A stretch of DNA of 64,000 nucleotides from Moniliella sp. 'wahieum' (taxonomy: Eukaryota; Basidiomycota; Moniliellomycetes; Moniliellales; Moniliellaceae). Under the pieces are notes generated by a model. It did not search any database. It was not told the DNA's origin and saw only the letters and a list, made by a program, of their open reading frames with translations. Numbering within the stretch: the stretch's first letter is position 1; each line of letters opens with the position of its first letter. Shown in pieces: positions 22,209 through 32,209 of the stretch. The position numbers were made by a program, and so were the translations under genes. The stretch covers positions 744,001 through 808,000 of the forward strand of contig RSEE01000011.1 of the NCBI GenBank assembly GCA_003971905.1, given 5' to 3'.

Positions 22209-25200
22209 ATGGCCAGTGCTGCCCTTCCCGCCGCCATCGGGCGCGCCAAGGTCAAGGGTCAAAACATCGGGTGCAGCAGCCGTGGTACCGGTGTTGCCTG
22301 CCGAGGTGGCACCGCTGGTGTCCCAAAAGGAGCACGCCTCCGATCCCGCTTCGGCCCAGGCGCATTTGGCCGCTGCCCTGTCCGCCCTGCCCAGCGCGCC
22401 TCAGCTGCCAGAGCGCCTGGTCGTGCTCACCCACTTTGCCCTGGCAGCAGCTGCCCAGAACTGGTATGGAACCCAGCACGGCTTATTTGCTCGCCGACAC
22501 GGCCTGGACGGGCTTTGCCTCACCGATGCTCCAGCCACTACTGCGGCGACCGGCCTAGTAAACGCGTTTGTCCATCTACCCGGTTCAGTCGCGGCCAACC
22601 TTTCAGTGCAGCGTCTCATTTCTCATGCAAGCACACACATGCTGCGCAAACAGGCCCTCCATGTGCTGGAAGCTCTGTGGTCCGCTACGGCTCGTTGGAC
22701 ATCTTTTTTGATACGAGCCTCTTTGGTTCCACCCAACTTTTTCCATTTACACAGGCCTCCTCTCCGTCCCCCGAGGGGTAGAAACCAACTACCGTCGCCG
22801 TTCCCGTGTTGCTGTTGCTCTGTTGGCAGAGCATGCTCGTCGGCTCGGGATCAGTTTCAAGAAGGGACTTCCTCTTACTGGGGAGGTTAACGTATCCTCC
22901 TGCGTGGGAGGCGTGGACGTCGAGTTGGGTCCAGCCCCTCGCTCACACTCTGATCCATACTATGCGGCAACGATCCGTAATTGCTGCTCATCACCTTCCA
23001 GATCTTTTTGCCCTGTCGCGACATGCGCTGCCTCAGCTCTTACATGCGCTCTGCACCCCTTCCGCGCCCCTCGAGACGCTCAAGGCCCCTGCTGTACTTA
23101 CGGTTCTCCGTGTGGGGAAGGAGATGGGGATGGTCATCACCGGATCGGACGAGCCCAATCTAGGTTCCCTTCCTACCCTCTCCCGCGGAGTGACGGTTGA
23201 GGTGCCCGACTCGCTCCTGGCGTTGTGGCGAAGCGGCCAATGCGGAAGTCCAAGTGGGCACGTTTGGTCTGCTGGTGAGCAGCAAGACTCTGGCCACCCC
23301 CTTCTTGCGAAGGAACGACAGATGATTGGTGCCTACCTCGGCAGCACATTCGTCTTTGTCTCGCCCGAGTCGCGCACGGCTGTGCGCGGGTACTTTATCC
23401 AACTCCTTGACCGGCTTCGCGCAAGTAGCCATGCCGCCTCGCGTGTGCTCAGCAGGCCGTCGGCAAGGAAAGAGCAAGTTGCCGAAGCGCAGCAGGTCGT
23501 GGATGACGCGCACGAATTTCTCACTGTGCTGGTGACGCTTGTGCGGAACCACCTGCATACCAATGCCACGTACGTTGCTACTACGCAGGCAATGGGTATG
23601 CTCCGGTCCCTCCTGACCAATGGAGTGGATCCTGCGTATGCGGTTGACGCTGCGGTTCAAAAGCGGGTAGACCAATTCCCCCGCACTGTCTCGGTAGCGG
23701 ATGAGGACATGGTACGGCGGTTGCTCGAGATGGTCTACTCGACCTACGACACCACCATCCGCGCCTCGGTTGAGCTCTTGGAGAAGTTCCCCCGTCCCCT
23801 CCCTGGGCTTGAGGGGCAAGAAGCAGTGCACAAAGCGCTCGTTCAGCCTGCTTCGAGTCTCCTCTTGGCTGCGCGGGAACATGAGGCGATCACTGCCGCC
23901 GCCCTTTGCAGCTGTACCAAACCTACGTTCCGCTCGGGTACGACTCCTCGACCTCGTTCCCTCTCCGAAAAAGCAGTTGTTTCTCCCGCTTCAACCCGTC
24001 CACGCCATGTTGGACTTTTTGGAGGTTCACATGGCCGCGGCCTCTCCTCCCCCTGGAGGGAAAGGCTTAGTTGGTGCAGCCCTCAGCAACCCGTTGCACG
24101 GCACACTCGTTACCCTCCAAAGGATGTACAGCTCGCTCCCCGCAATCGAAGAGGGCACGCAGTACGCGCGTGAAGTGCAATTGACCAACCATCGAGTGGT
24201 TCAAGATATTGGCAAGGTATGGGACCTTGTCGCCCCCATTCTTACCTCAGCCGCGCCGCGGAGGGAAATGCGGGCGAGGTGGACGAGCGGGAGGCTGCGT
24301 TGGGTGCAGGCGAAGCGTACGAGGAGCAACAAGCGAGTGAAGGGCAAGGCAACCGTGCCCAGGCCGTACTTCACTATTCTTGGCGTGGAATCAAAGAGGC
24401 GTCCACTCTTCTTGCCGAGGTAGTTTCGTCAACCCTCCAGGGAGGCGTGTGGACCACCGAAGAGTTAGCGTCAGTGGGGGAAACATTTATGCATTGGTTG
24501 CTTCACGTCCGTCACCGTGGAGCATTCTCGACCATCTACCCGGCTCTTTCCAAGGTTGCTATTGCTGTCCTCCGAGCCCCTCTGGAGGAGCAACGTGCGC
24601 TCCCCTCTGCATGGCTCGATCAGTTTATCCAGAGGATTGCCGATCCGACCGCCGGAGCCTTGACAATCACTCGTCGCTCGGCCGGGCTCGGATACAGTGT
24701 TGTCGCGCTGCTCTCTGCGTTGTGGCGGTCCGCAAGCTTGACCCTGTAGGAGCGACGGTCGCGCGTCTTGCCTCCATCGCTGAGGCCGACGGGGCGGATG
24801 CACGGAGCGAACACAAGACCCCGACGATTCATGCGTTCAATACGCTGCGCTATATGATGGCAGACAAGTCCCTCTCGTTCCCTCTCCGAATGCACTTGGG
24901 ACCCTTGATCCCCCTTGCGGTCGACCGCTTCCGTTCGCCTCTGTGGCCGGTACGAAACGGTGCGTTGATGTTGTATGCGACGCTTGTCACGCGCATTTTC
25001 ACGTTGCAGGTGGCCAATGCGCATGCTTCCTCGCTCAGCATCACCCTCCCTGACCTCATTGGCCAGTTCCCGGGGTGGATGCGTTTGTCAAGGAAGAACT
25101 GGTTCGTGGCTTGCAAGGTGACGGGGCAGCGGACGTACGCACTCCCCCTCTTTGCCGTCCTGTTACTCTTGGCCCGACTGCGACCTCCGCCCACGGCCCA

Positions 25201-26680
25201 TCCGGTGGGCGAAGAGCTGATCCAGCATATCCTGCCGCAACTCTCCTCCCCCCTGTGGCAAGTGCGTGAGCAGGCTGCCTGGGCAATCGCTGCGCTCACA
25301 CCTCTCGACCAGGCCGAAGCACGAGCGATGGACATTCTGAGTCAAGCAAAGGGGAGCAACGCGCTCCATGGCGCTGGTTCACACGTGGACCATGACTCGG
25401 GATGGGGGCGCTTCGCCCTCCCTGGTTGCGCTAGCAAGGAAGGCGCAGGCGGATGAGAAGCTGCACCCGGTTGTGCGACAGGTGGCCCGCCAAGTCGTGT
25501 CGGGTCCGAAGGAGCGAGGCTTGGGGCCGGAAGAGCGTCCTCCGAGGAGGCGGAGGATTCAGCCACCGTGTTGGGCCTTTGGCCCACTCGGTGTACCTCA
25601 AGGCGCAGTCTAGCTCGGCATTTAGTCTCACGCCGGAGGAGGAAGCCGCTGACCGCCTTGATCAAGCGATCGGACGAGACGCCGTGCGTGCCAGAAAAGG
25701 AGCTGATTCTCCTCCTGCTTGGTCGGCGTTTGGCCGAGGAAACGACGCCCCCCGCCATTGCGCGTCAGGCGCTGCAACGGATCTATGCCGGGACGCAGAG
25801 GAAGAGCCTGTCTCTACTCGTACCATTGCGTTGGCCGCCTTGGTGCGTTTGCGGTTTCCCTGTATTGGGGCGACCATGTGTGGGCCTGGCGGCGCTGCTC
25901 AACCTTCTTGCTGACGACGAACTGGAGATCCGTTTGGCTGCTGCCCGTCTGGCCGCCCATCTCCTCGTTCGTCTCGGAGAGCAGAAGGCGTCGTCGCCCA
26001 CCCCGTGGGGAGCGCTGTCCGACGAAGGACCTCTGCTTGGCTTCAGTGCCGATCGCGGAATCGCCCTCTTGTACGCCCACATGGCTTTGGTCACAGGCCC
26101 CGCAGCACAAGCCTGGGACACTTACCTCCTCCAACGCATCTTCCTTGACCAAGACGAGTGGAGTGAGTACCGCCTCCATTCCTACTGATGCTCGTCGACG
26201 GATACTCCCACTGAACGCAACCCCCTTACCCCCCCCCCCTTCCAGCCATCCCAAACCCACCGTGCCTTCCCTGTGCAAACCACGCTATTGCTGCCGAGCG
26301 CCAACCTACACATTGACCGTCTCGCCACCCTGCGCACCCACCTCGATGCCGTCCTGCACACTGTCATCCCGCGCCTGGACGCCAAGGGCAAAGCCGCGAT
26401 TCAAGCCCAGGCCGGCGAGCTAACCAAGCGTGCACAGGACCTTGCTACGCACTTCACCGTGGCTCTGGCGGTACCATCGACCGCCGAGGCGGAACGAACG
26501 TTGCTCGTAGCCCAGGTACTCGCTGCGACAGAGACCGTGTTAGCTACCGGTCCCAACCCCCCCTTGTCGCCGCGGCACAACGTTGCTGCGCACTACCTCC
26601 TCCCCTCCCCTCTTGCCACCCCCCTGCTGGACCAAACCTTGGCCTCCCCCCCGCCCTCCCGGCCGCACCGGATCTTGTAA
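22209..26680 (+). CDS. TRM732: Trm732 / THADA homologue (DUF2428 HEAT-repeat protein)
   Basis: Large armadillo/HEAT-like protein; in yeast Trm732 partners with the methyltransferase Trm7 for 2'-O-methylation of C32 in tRNA anticodon loops. The DUF2428 signature is clear: LTITRRSAGLGYSVVALLSA (about 24660-24720), then HAFNTLRYMMADKSLS (24830-24880) and RFRSPLWPVRNGALMLYATL with VTRIF (24930-25000). Helical repeats fill both flanks. The start at 22209 follows a short leader; the reading frame shifts almost at once. A probable intron at 26163-26244 (GTGAGT...CCAG) precedes the last exon, with stop at 26680. Total of about 1,490 codons fits the family. At least ten frame breaks are present. The next gene starts only 41 bp downstream. 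Confidence 0.85.
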
Positions 26681-26721
26681 GCCCCGTCCCCCTGGGCCAA
26701 TGAGATGAGCAACTAATCGTC

Positions 26722-28059
26722 ATGCCTACTCTTGCGTTCAATTGGACTGTACTTAGGATGGTGTCAGATTTTTTTCTTCCCGAACCTAGGGGGTGGAGGC
26801 CATATCTACATGGTAGCCCAAGCGCTGGTCGCACGGGGCCATAAAGTCGTCATTCTCACCCACGCGTATGGAGAGCGGGTAGGGGTGCGTCACCTCCTGC
26901 GAGGGATCAAGGTGTACTATGTACCGTATGCGGTGGTCGCGCGCCAAGCTACGTTGCCCAACTTTTTTGGCTTGGGTCCGCTCCTGCGTTCGATTGTGGT
27001 GCGGGAACGAATTGAGATTGTGCATGCGCACCAAGCCTTGTCGTCAATGGGGCTGGAAGCGTTGTTGCATGCTGGGAGCATTGGGGTCAAGAGTGTGTTT
27101 ACGGACCACTCCTTGTTTGGGATGGACAATGTGGCGTCCTTCCTGACCTCCAAGTTGCTCCGCTTTCTCTTGAGTGGTACCGGGCACATCATCACCGTCT
27201 CCCATGTTGGCAAGGAAAACACGGCCTTACGCGCCCAGCTCGATCCGGCTCGGGTCAGCGTCATTCCCAACGCCGTTGTCGCCACCCACTTCCTCCCCCC
27301 CGCGCCCGCCCACACCAACACGGAACGGTCGTGACGATCGTCGTTCTGTCCCGGCTCATGTACCGCAAAGGCACCGATCTGCTCGAAGCGGCCATCCCGC
27401 GAATCTGTGCCGCACACCCCATGTGCGCTTCGTGATCGGAGGCGAGGGACCGAACCGGGTGGGACTGGAACAGATGCGCGAGCGCACCGAGTTGCAAGAT
27501 CGCGTCGAATTGGTAGGCTCGGTAGCTAGTACCGATGTCCCGGCTCATCTGCACCGCGGCGACATTTTGCTCAACACCTCTCTCACCGAGGCGTTTGGCA
27601 CGGGCTTGGTGGAAGGTGCGGCGGCGGTTTGTTGGTCGTGTCAACGCGCGTGGGCGGGGTGGAGGAAGTGTTCCTCCGGACCTTGTTCTCCTGGCCGAGG
27701 CAGACGAGGACGATGTGGTGGACACGACGTTGCGGGCGGTGGAGCGGATCGAACGAGGGGAGCATGATCCGTTTCGAGCCCATGCCAAGGTGAAGGAGAT
27801 GTACTCTTGGGCCGAGGTGGCGCGGCGCGTGGAAACCGTGTACGACGAGCTGCCACCGCCATTGGAGAGGGGCAGCTTGCTTCTCCGCTACTACGCAGCG
27901 GGCCATCCTTGGTTCGGCGGGGTGGTGTTTGTCATTGTGGCAGCGGTGGATATGGTGCTGATGGCCTGCTCGACTGGGTTCTTCCTGCTGCCGACATGGA
28001 CCGGGCAGTGGACTTTGGACCCTAACCACCTACTTTTATACCCTAAGCATCTTTTGTGA
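26722..28059 (+). CDS. GPI3: GPI3 / PIG-A, GlcNAc transferase of GPI anchor synthesis
   Basis: Catalytic subunit of the ER complex that adds N-acetylglucosamine to phosphatidylinositol, the first step of GPI-anchor synthesis. Features in order: MVSDFF then FPNLGG-type start, GHIYMVAQALVARGHKV, THAYGERVGVRHL, HAHQALSSMGLEALLHA, VFTDHSLFGMDNVAS, ITVSHVGKENTALRA, VSVIPNAVV, VVLSRLMYRKGTDLL, the glycosyltransferase-1 block RFVIGGEGPNRVGLEQM and EAFGTGLVE, and a C-terminal membrane segment (VVFVIVAAVDMVLMA). The ATG at 26722 is in frame with the second Met at 26758; either could be used. Frame breaks lie near 26780, 26800, 27330, 27410, 27622 and 27672. The family is certain. It is co-oriented with and 41 bp from TRM732, so its promoter must lie within that gene. 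Confidence 0.92.
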
Positions 28060-28221
28060 CGAACAAAACGAATCATTTCGAGGAAAGTACAGAAAGTGCA
28101 GCCCGAGGAAGTAGGGAAAGGGGAGTGAATGTCTAGCTAGTATAATGAGAACCGGAGTGCGAGTGAGCAGGACGACAAACAGATACATGATTTTGGGGAC
28201 TGGGACAACAAAGAAAGACGC

Positions 28222-29737
28222 CTAGAGCGGCTGTCCTGCCTCGCTCCACGTTTCTTCGATGCACTCCCGCAAGCGGCGGAGCCCCAGCTCCATCTCTTCC
28301 ACAGGGACGACCGAGTAAGACAGGCGACAATAAGGGGTAGCCGTGGCTGTAGGGAAAAAGTGGATGCCCGGCACAGCAATGACGCCCTTGGCAAGGGCCT
28401 TGTGGTGCAACATGTCACTCGAACAGGGTCCTGGCAAATGCAACTTGATCCAAAGGAACATCCCTGCCTCGGGCGTCACCCATTCTGCCACCGCCTTCTT
28501 CCCTTCTCCAGCCCCAAAGACAGAGCGGACGAGGCGCTCAAACAAGTCCCTTCGATCACGGTAAAAAGTAGCGACCTTGTCGGCATTGTAGAGGAATCCG
28601 TCCACCCCCCAGTGTTCCAGGAGAGCGAGGGACATGGCCATCGTTGGTCCCGAAGCATGCATCAGGCCCGAAGCCGAAACCACATCCATCGCTTCAATCA
28701 GAGTTTGAGGCCCTGAAGCAAACCCGATCCGTAGACCCGCCGAGAGGATTTGGAGAAGGAATCAAACCGAAGAACACGGCCGTTGCCCCAAAGGTCCTTG
28801 TCCTCCTCTTCTAGAGCAAAGTAGGATTTGATCCTGGGCCGCGTGGTGGGGTTCGCACCCAGACCATCGTAGTTGAGGAAATAGTACGCGTCATCCTCGA
28901 GAATCAGCACACCATGGCGCCGACACACGTTGAGCACCATCCGTTTGCGTTGCTCACTGGCTGTGGTCCCATGGGGGTTCCCGCCAACGGGGATTGTACA
29001 AGCATTTGGGAAAGGGCTTATCTTTGGTTGCTGCGTTGGTGCGCCAGCCGCTGAGTTGCCGCTCGAGAGCAGCCGCGTCCAAGCCGCCATCACCAATGGC
29101 GGCTGGTACGGGCTCCGCTCCCAATGGGTGTACAGGGAGGAGGGCGCCACTGTCCGTGCGATGAGAGCGGTTAGCACGGTCTAGCAGCATAAGGGGCGCA
29201 AGGATGGACGTACGCGTAGGTTGGTGCTTCAAACAAGACCGTGTCCCCGGGTCCAGGAGCACACGGAAAGCAGTCGAGAGCAAGTCTTGGATGCCTGATC
29301 CGACCGTGACCCCCATGTATGGGCAGGGTGAGTAGAATGAATGGGGCGTGAATGGAGGGTGGAGACAAAGGACTGGAACCAGTCGGCGAGCGGAGCGAGG
29401 CCCTGGGCGGGCAGGTACTGCAAGCTGGCCTCAAACAGGTCGGGCGGACGGTGACGGGATCGGTGGCGCCGGTCTGCGGGTTGACCGCGCCAAAGGTGAG
29501 CCACTTGAAGGGGAACATGGAAGGGTTGGGCATGCCAGACAGGAAGCTGATGCCGCGGTCCATGTCCTCGGCGCTGTAGAGCCTGCGGATGGAGCCATCG
29601 GGCCAATTGCGCAAGGCGGCGGACAGGTAGCGGTCGTAGTCCACCACGGCTGTTGCTGCGGGGGGCGCAGGGGCCTTGGCCAGCGACTTGGCCAGCGGCG
29701 GGGTGGGGGCGATGGTGTCCATTCCGCCGTCGGGCAT
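28222..29737 (-). CDS. PLP-dependent aminotransferase, class I (Aro8/2-aminoadipate type)
   Basis: Transfers amino groups between aromatic or 2-aminoadipate-type substrates and 2-oxo acids using pyridoxal phosphate. From the ATG at 29737: RNWPDGSIRRLYSAEDM, SFLSGMPNPSMFPFKWL, LQYLPAQGLAPLADWF, an intron near 29300-29350, VTVGSGIQDLLSTAFRVLLDPG, a second intron near 29155-29210, KDKPFPKCLY with PVGGNPHGTT, ILEDDAYYFLNYDG, and the PLP-lysine motif RFDSFSKILSAGLRIGF (split by a frame break near 28735). The C-terminal domain ends with CRLSYSVVPVEEMELG. Length (about 430 aa after introns) fits Aro8-like enzymes. Which amino acid it prefers cannot be read from sequence. Confidence 0.88.
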
Positions 29738-29765
29738 GGTTGAGACGAGGGGATTAGGGAAGGGG

Positions 29766-29840
29766 GATGGGGGATGGATGGAGGATGGAGGATGGAGGAT
29801 GGAGGATGGAGATGGAGGATGGAGGATGAAGGATGGAGAT
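29766..29840. repeat. GGATGGA tandem repeat
   Basis: About ten head-to-tail GGATGGA or GGATGGAG units in the 5' leader of the aminotransferase gene, pyrimidine-rich on the transcribed strand. Confidence 0.85.
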
Positions 29841-29858
29841 GCGCTGAGGCGTAGGAGC

Positions 29859-29866
29859 ATTATATA
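29859..29866 (-). promoter_or_regulatory. TATA box of aminotransferase gene
   Basis: TATATAAT on the minus strand, 122 bp upstream of the start codon and just beyond the GGATGGA repeat. Confidence 0.55.
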
Positions 29867-30404
29867 CACGCACAATCTTCCCCAGGCGAGGGCGATTAAT
29901 GTGTTACAGATGGAGGACACGAGATAAAAAGGACGAGGCACGGGGGCAGTCATCCACAGGGCTCCCGCGTGGTGCTGATCATGTAACACATGCCGCACTG
30001 CGCCGCACCCTCCCGCCCGCGGGGGGGCCGTGCAGCACCACAGTGGCCCTGTGCCGGCGCGCCACACGCGAATGCAGGCGCGTGTCCATCGTAGCTGAAT
30101 GCAGCGGGCACCCCACCAGTGTGCGACAGGGCCCCCGTACGCGGCCCCCCTGCTTACCTAACAAGACGGTCTGCTGAGCTGCATGTTGGGCGCCACCCGA
30201 AGCGGCCGGATACAGCCGGCAATCAGAAGCACGTGGGCTCGTTGCACCGACTTGCAAAGGGCACAGCCCCAATTTAGCAGCAAGGTTGAACTTCAATTGT
30301 CCCGTGCGCTCCTGGCTGTCTTATTGGCGCCTCCGCAGCCAGATCGCACATCAACACCCTCAGAGCAGCTGCGATCGGCACAGCTGCTTGCGGTTGCTGC
30401 GTCC
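29867..30404. other. Divergent intergenic region
   Basis: GC-rich, with several short palindromic words but no supported gene. An open frame in phase with the downstream gene begins at an upstream ATG at 30183, but its composition is less protein-like than from 30405 on. Confidence 0.4.
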
Positions 30405-30851
30405 ATGTCGGCTGTCTCCCCGTCCCCCTCCTCTGCGCCTCGCCTCCGCCGCACCCCCGCCATGGACCGCCCCGAGCCTGACCTCGTCCTCGACCCCTTC
30501 CCCCCCGAGAAGCGCGATGGCAAGTGGGCGTCCGAAGCCGGTTCGGCCGCTCTGGCGCATGCTGCCCATCTCCCGCGCTCGCTCCTGTCCCAAGCCGCGG
30601 ACAATGCGACGCGCGCCCGCCTAGCCGCGGCCAACCCCGCGTTGGCAGAAACGTACCAGCGCACGTTGCGCGAAAGCAATGCGTACCGAGCGCCATCGCA
30701 CCATGCGCGGCTGCTGCTGCTCCTGCTCATCGCTGGCCTGTTTTGGTATGCGTATCATTTCCACAATCAGACCTTCCCTTCCCTTCACCCTGACGACTGG
30801 CACGACGCGTTCCTCCAAGATGGCGAAGCCAATATGCATGGCTACCAATGA
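30405..30851 (+). CDS. Hypothetical single-pass membrane protein (148 aa)
   Basis: One unbroken frame from ATG 30405 to stop 30851. It has a Ser/Pro start, a conserved-looking acidic/basic block (PDLVLDPFPPEKRDGKW), an alanine-rich helical region (RARLAAANPALAETYQRTL), one membrane segment (LLLLLLIAGLFWYAYHF, about residues 103-119) and a short C-terminal tail ending NMHGYQ. This topology suits a tail-region anchored protein of mitochondria or ER, but I recognise no family. An in-phase ATG at 30183 could add 74 residues. Confidence 0.55.
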   Translation: MSAVSPSPSSAPRLRRTPAMDRPEPDLVLDPFPPEKRDGKWASEAGSAALAHAAHLPRSLLSQAADNATRARLAAANPALAETYQRTLRESNAYRAPSHHARLLLLLLIAGLFWYAYHFHNQTFPSLHPDDWHDAFLQDGEANMHGYQ

Positions 30852-31513
30852 CCATCTGTGCCCTTGTTCTTCCTCTGTCCGCTTATCTCCTCTTCTCTCC
30901 CGCGTTCCTTCCCCCGGTAACCTTCCCCCCGGCTCCCAATCTGGCGCTGCAAGGAATGGGCACCAACTGCCCCCCGCGGCCCCCCGCGTGTGCACGTTCG
31001 TCTCCCCTCTGCATTGCCGCCTGCGACTTAGCTCGTGCCCACGTTTGTTTGTTTGTTGGACCCATATTTGATTCCCGTGTCACGGACCTGTCTTGCGCCC
31101 AAACAAGCCTCGTAGAGAGCGTGAGATGGTGAGTGAGCCAAAGACGAGGGAACAACCCTACCCCAGCCTAGCAAGCAAGCTTCAAGTCCAACCCTATCTT
31201 ACCCTATCCTGGATGCGGAACGGGGGCAAGTGCCAATTAATAATCCCATTCCGCCCTCCTGCCCAGCGTAGCACCGGGGTGACTCCAGCCCATCCCACCC
31301 CGCTCCCTCCTACCTGGCTGCTGGTGGGTTTGCTCGACCACCGTTTGTCCGTTGCTTGGCTCGTCGTATGTCTCTCTCCTCCTCTCTGGTTCACCGCCAC
31401 CTCCACCTCCACCATCCACCATCCATCATTGCCCCGGTTCATCTCGGTGATGTTGGTGGAAGAAACCATGCTAACCCCCCTACCCCCTTCTCTCCACCCT
31501 GGCCAGCCCCACC
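30852..31513. other. Intergenic region upstream of complex I gene
   Basis: Pyrimidine-rich from about 31270 to 31510, consistent with the leader of the following gene. No other gene recognised. Confidence 0.4.
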
Positions 31514-31702
31514 ATGTCATCCGAACTACGCCATTCGCCCTGGGCCAAGCGTGACCAATGGCGCTACCACCCCATCTTCCAACTGCGTAATATGGTGCGG
31601 TACTCTCTTCCGGGCTTTACCTGGTCCACGTCCGTGTTTGTTGGGTACTGCATCTGGGAGTACTTTGCCACGCCTGCGGCGCCCGCATCGGGACACCATT
31701 AG
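31514..31702 (+). CDS. NADH:ubiquinone oxidoreductase B12-type subunit (NDUFB3-like)
   Basis: Small accessory subunit of mitochondrial complex I in the inner membrane. The 62-residue frame begins MSSELRHSPWAKRDQWRYHP, contains the family block PWAKRDQWR...PIFQLRN followed by a GFTWSTSVFVGYCIWEYF membrane segment, and stops at 31702. Members are usually 70-100 residues with the same order: a DPWARREAWR-type block, then one membrane helix. The ATG sits in a good context (CACCATG). Short length and one membrane helix limit certainty, but the block is characteristic. A long pyrimidine-rich leader precedes it. Confidence 0.65.
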   Translation: MSSELRHSPWAKRDQWRYHPIFQLRNMVRYSLPGFTWSTSVFVGYCIWEYFATPAAPASGHH

Positions 31703-32209
31703 CCTCTTCCTCTCATGGTACCCTTTACCCTTTGCATGCTCGCTGTGGCCCACGGTTCTCTCTCTCCTCCCCTTTGTACTGGGGCGTTCAGGTGGTGAGG
31801 AGCGAAGTGGCCATGCTTCACAGTGGATAGAAACGCAGAGAAGGGGGGGGCGACTGTACCTGCGCCAGTACCTGTGCCTGCGATTGTTCCTCCAGTCCAT
31901 ACAGTGCGAAACCGTGACCGAGCAACGCAAAGGAAAGGAAAGGACATCACATACTGCCCATCTCTTTGCCTGGAGTGCTGTATGCGGGGTACACTACTGC
32001 AACTTGCTGAACGTTAATTACGCTGTTGGTAACTCAAGCCAAAAGCTTTGCGCAGGCGGGGGGGGATGTAGTCCATTCCTATTTCACCGAAACGAAATGC
32101 ATATAGGCCCAAGGGAGGGTGGTGAGGGGGGGGAAAGGGGCACAGGGTAAACAGGAGAGAGGAAATGTAGGGCGGGTGACCACGAGCTGGACTGGGAGCA
32201 AAAAAGCAC
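31703..32209. other. Intergenic region between convergent genes
   Basis: 3' flanks of the complex I gene and YAK1. No gene or repeat seen apart from short G runs. Confidence 0.4.
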
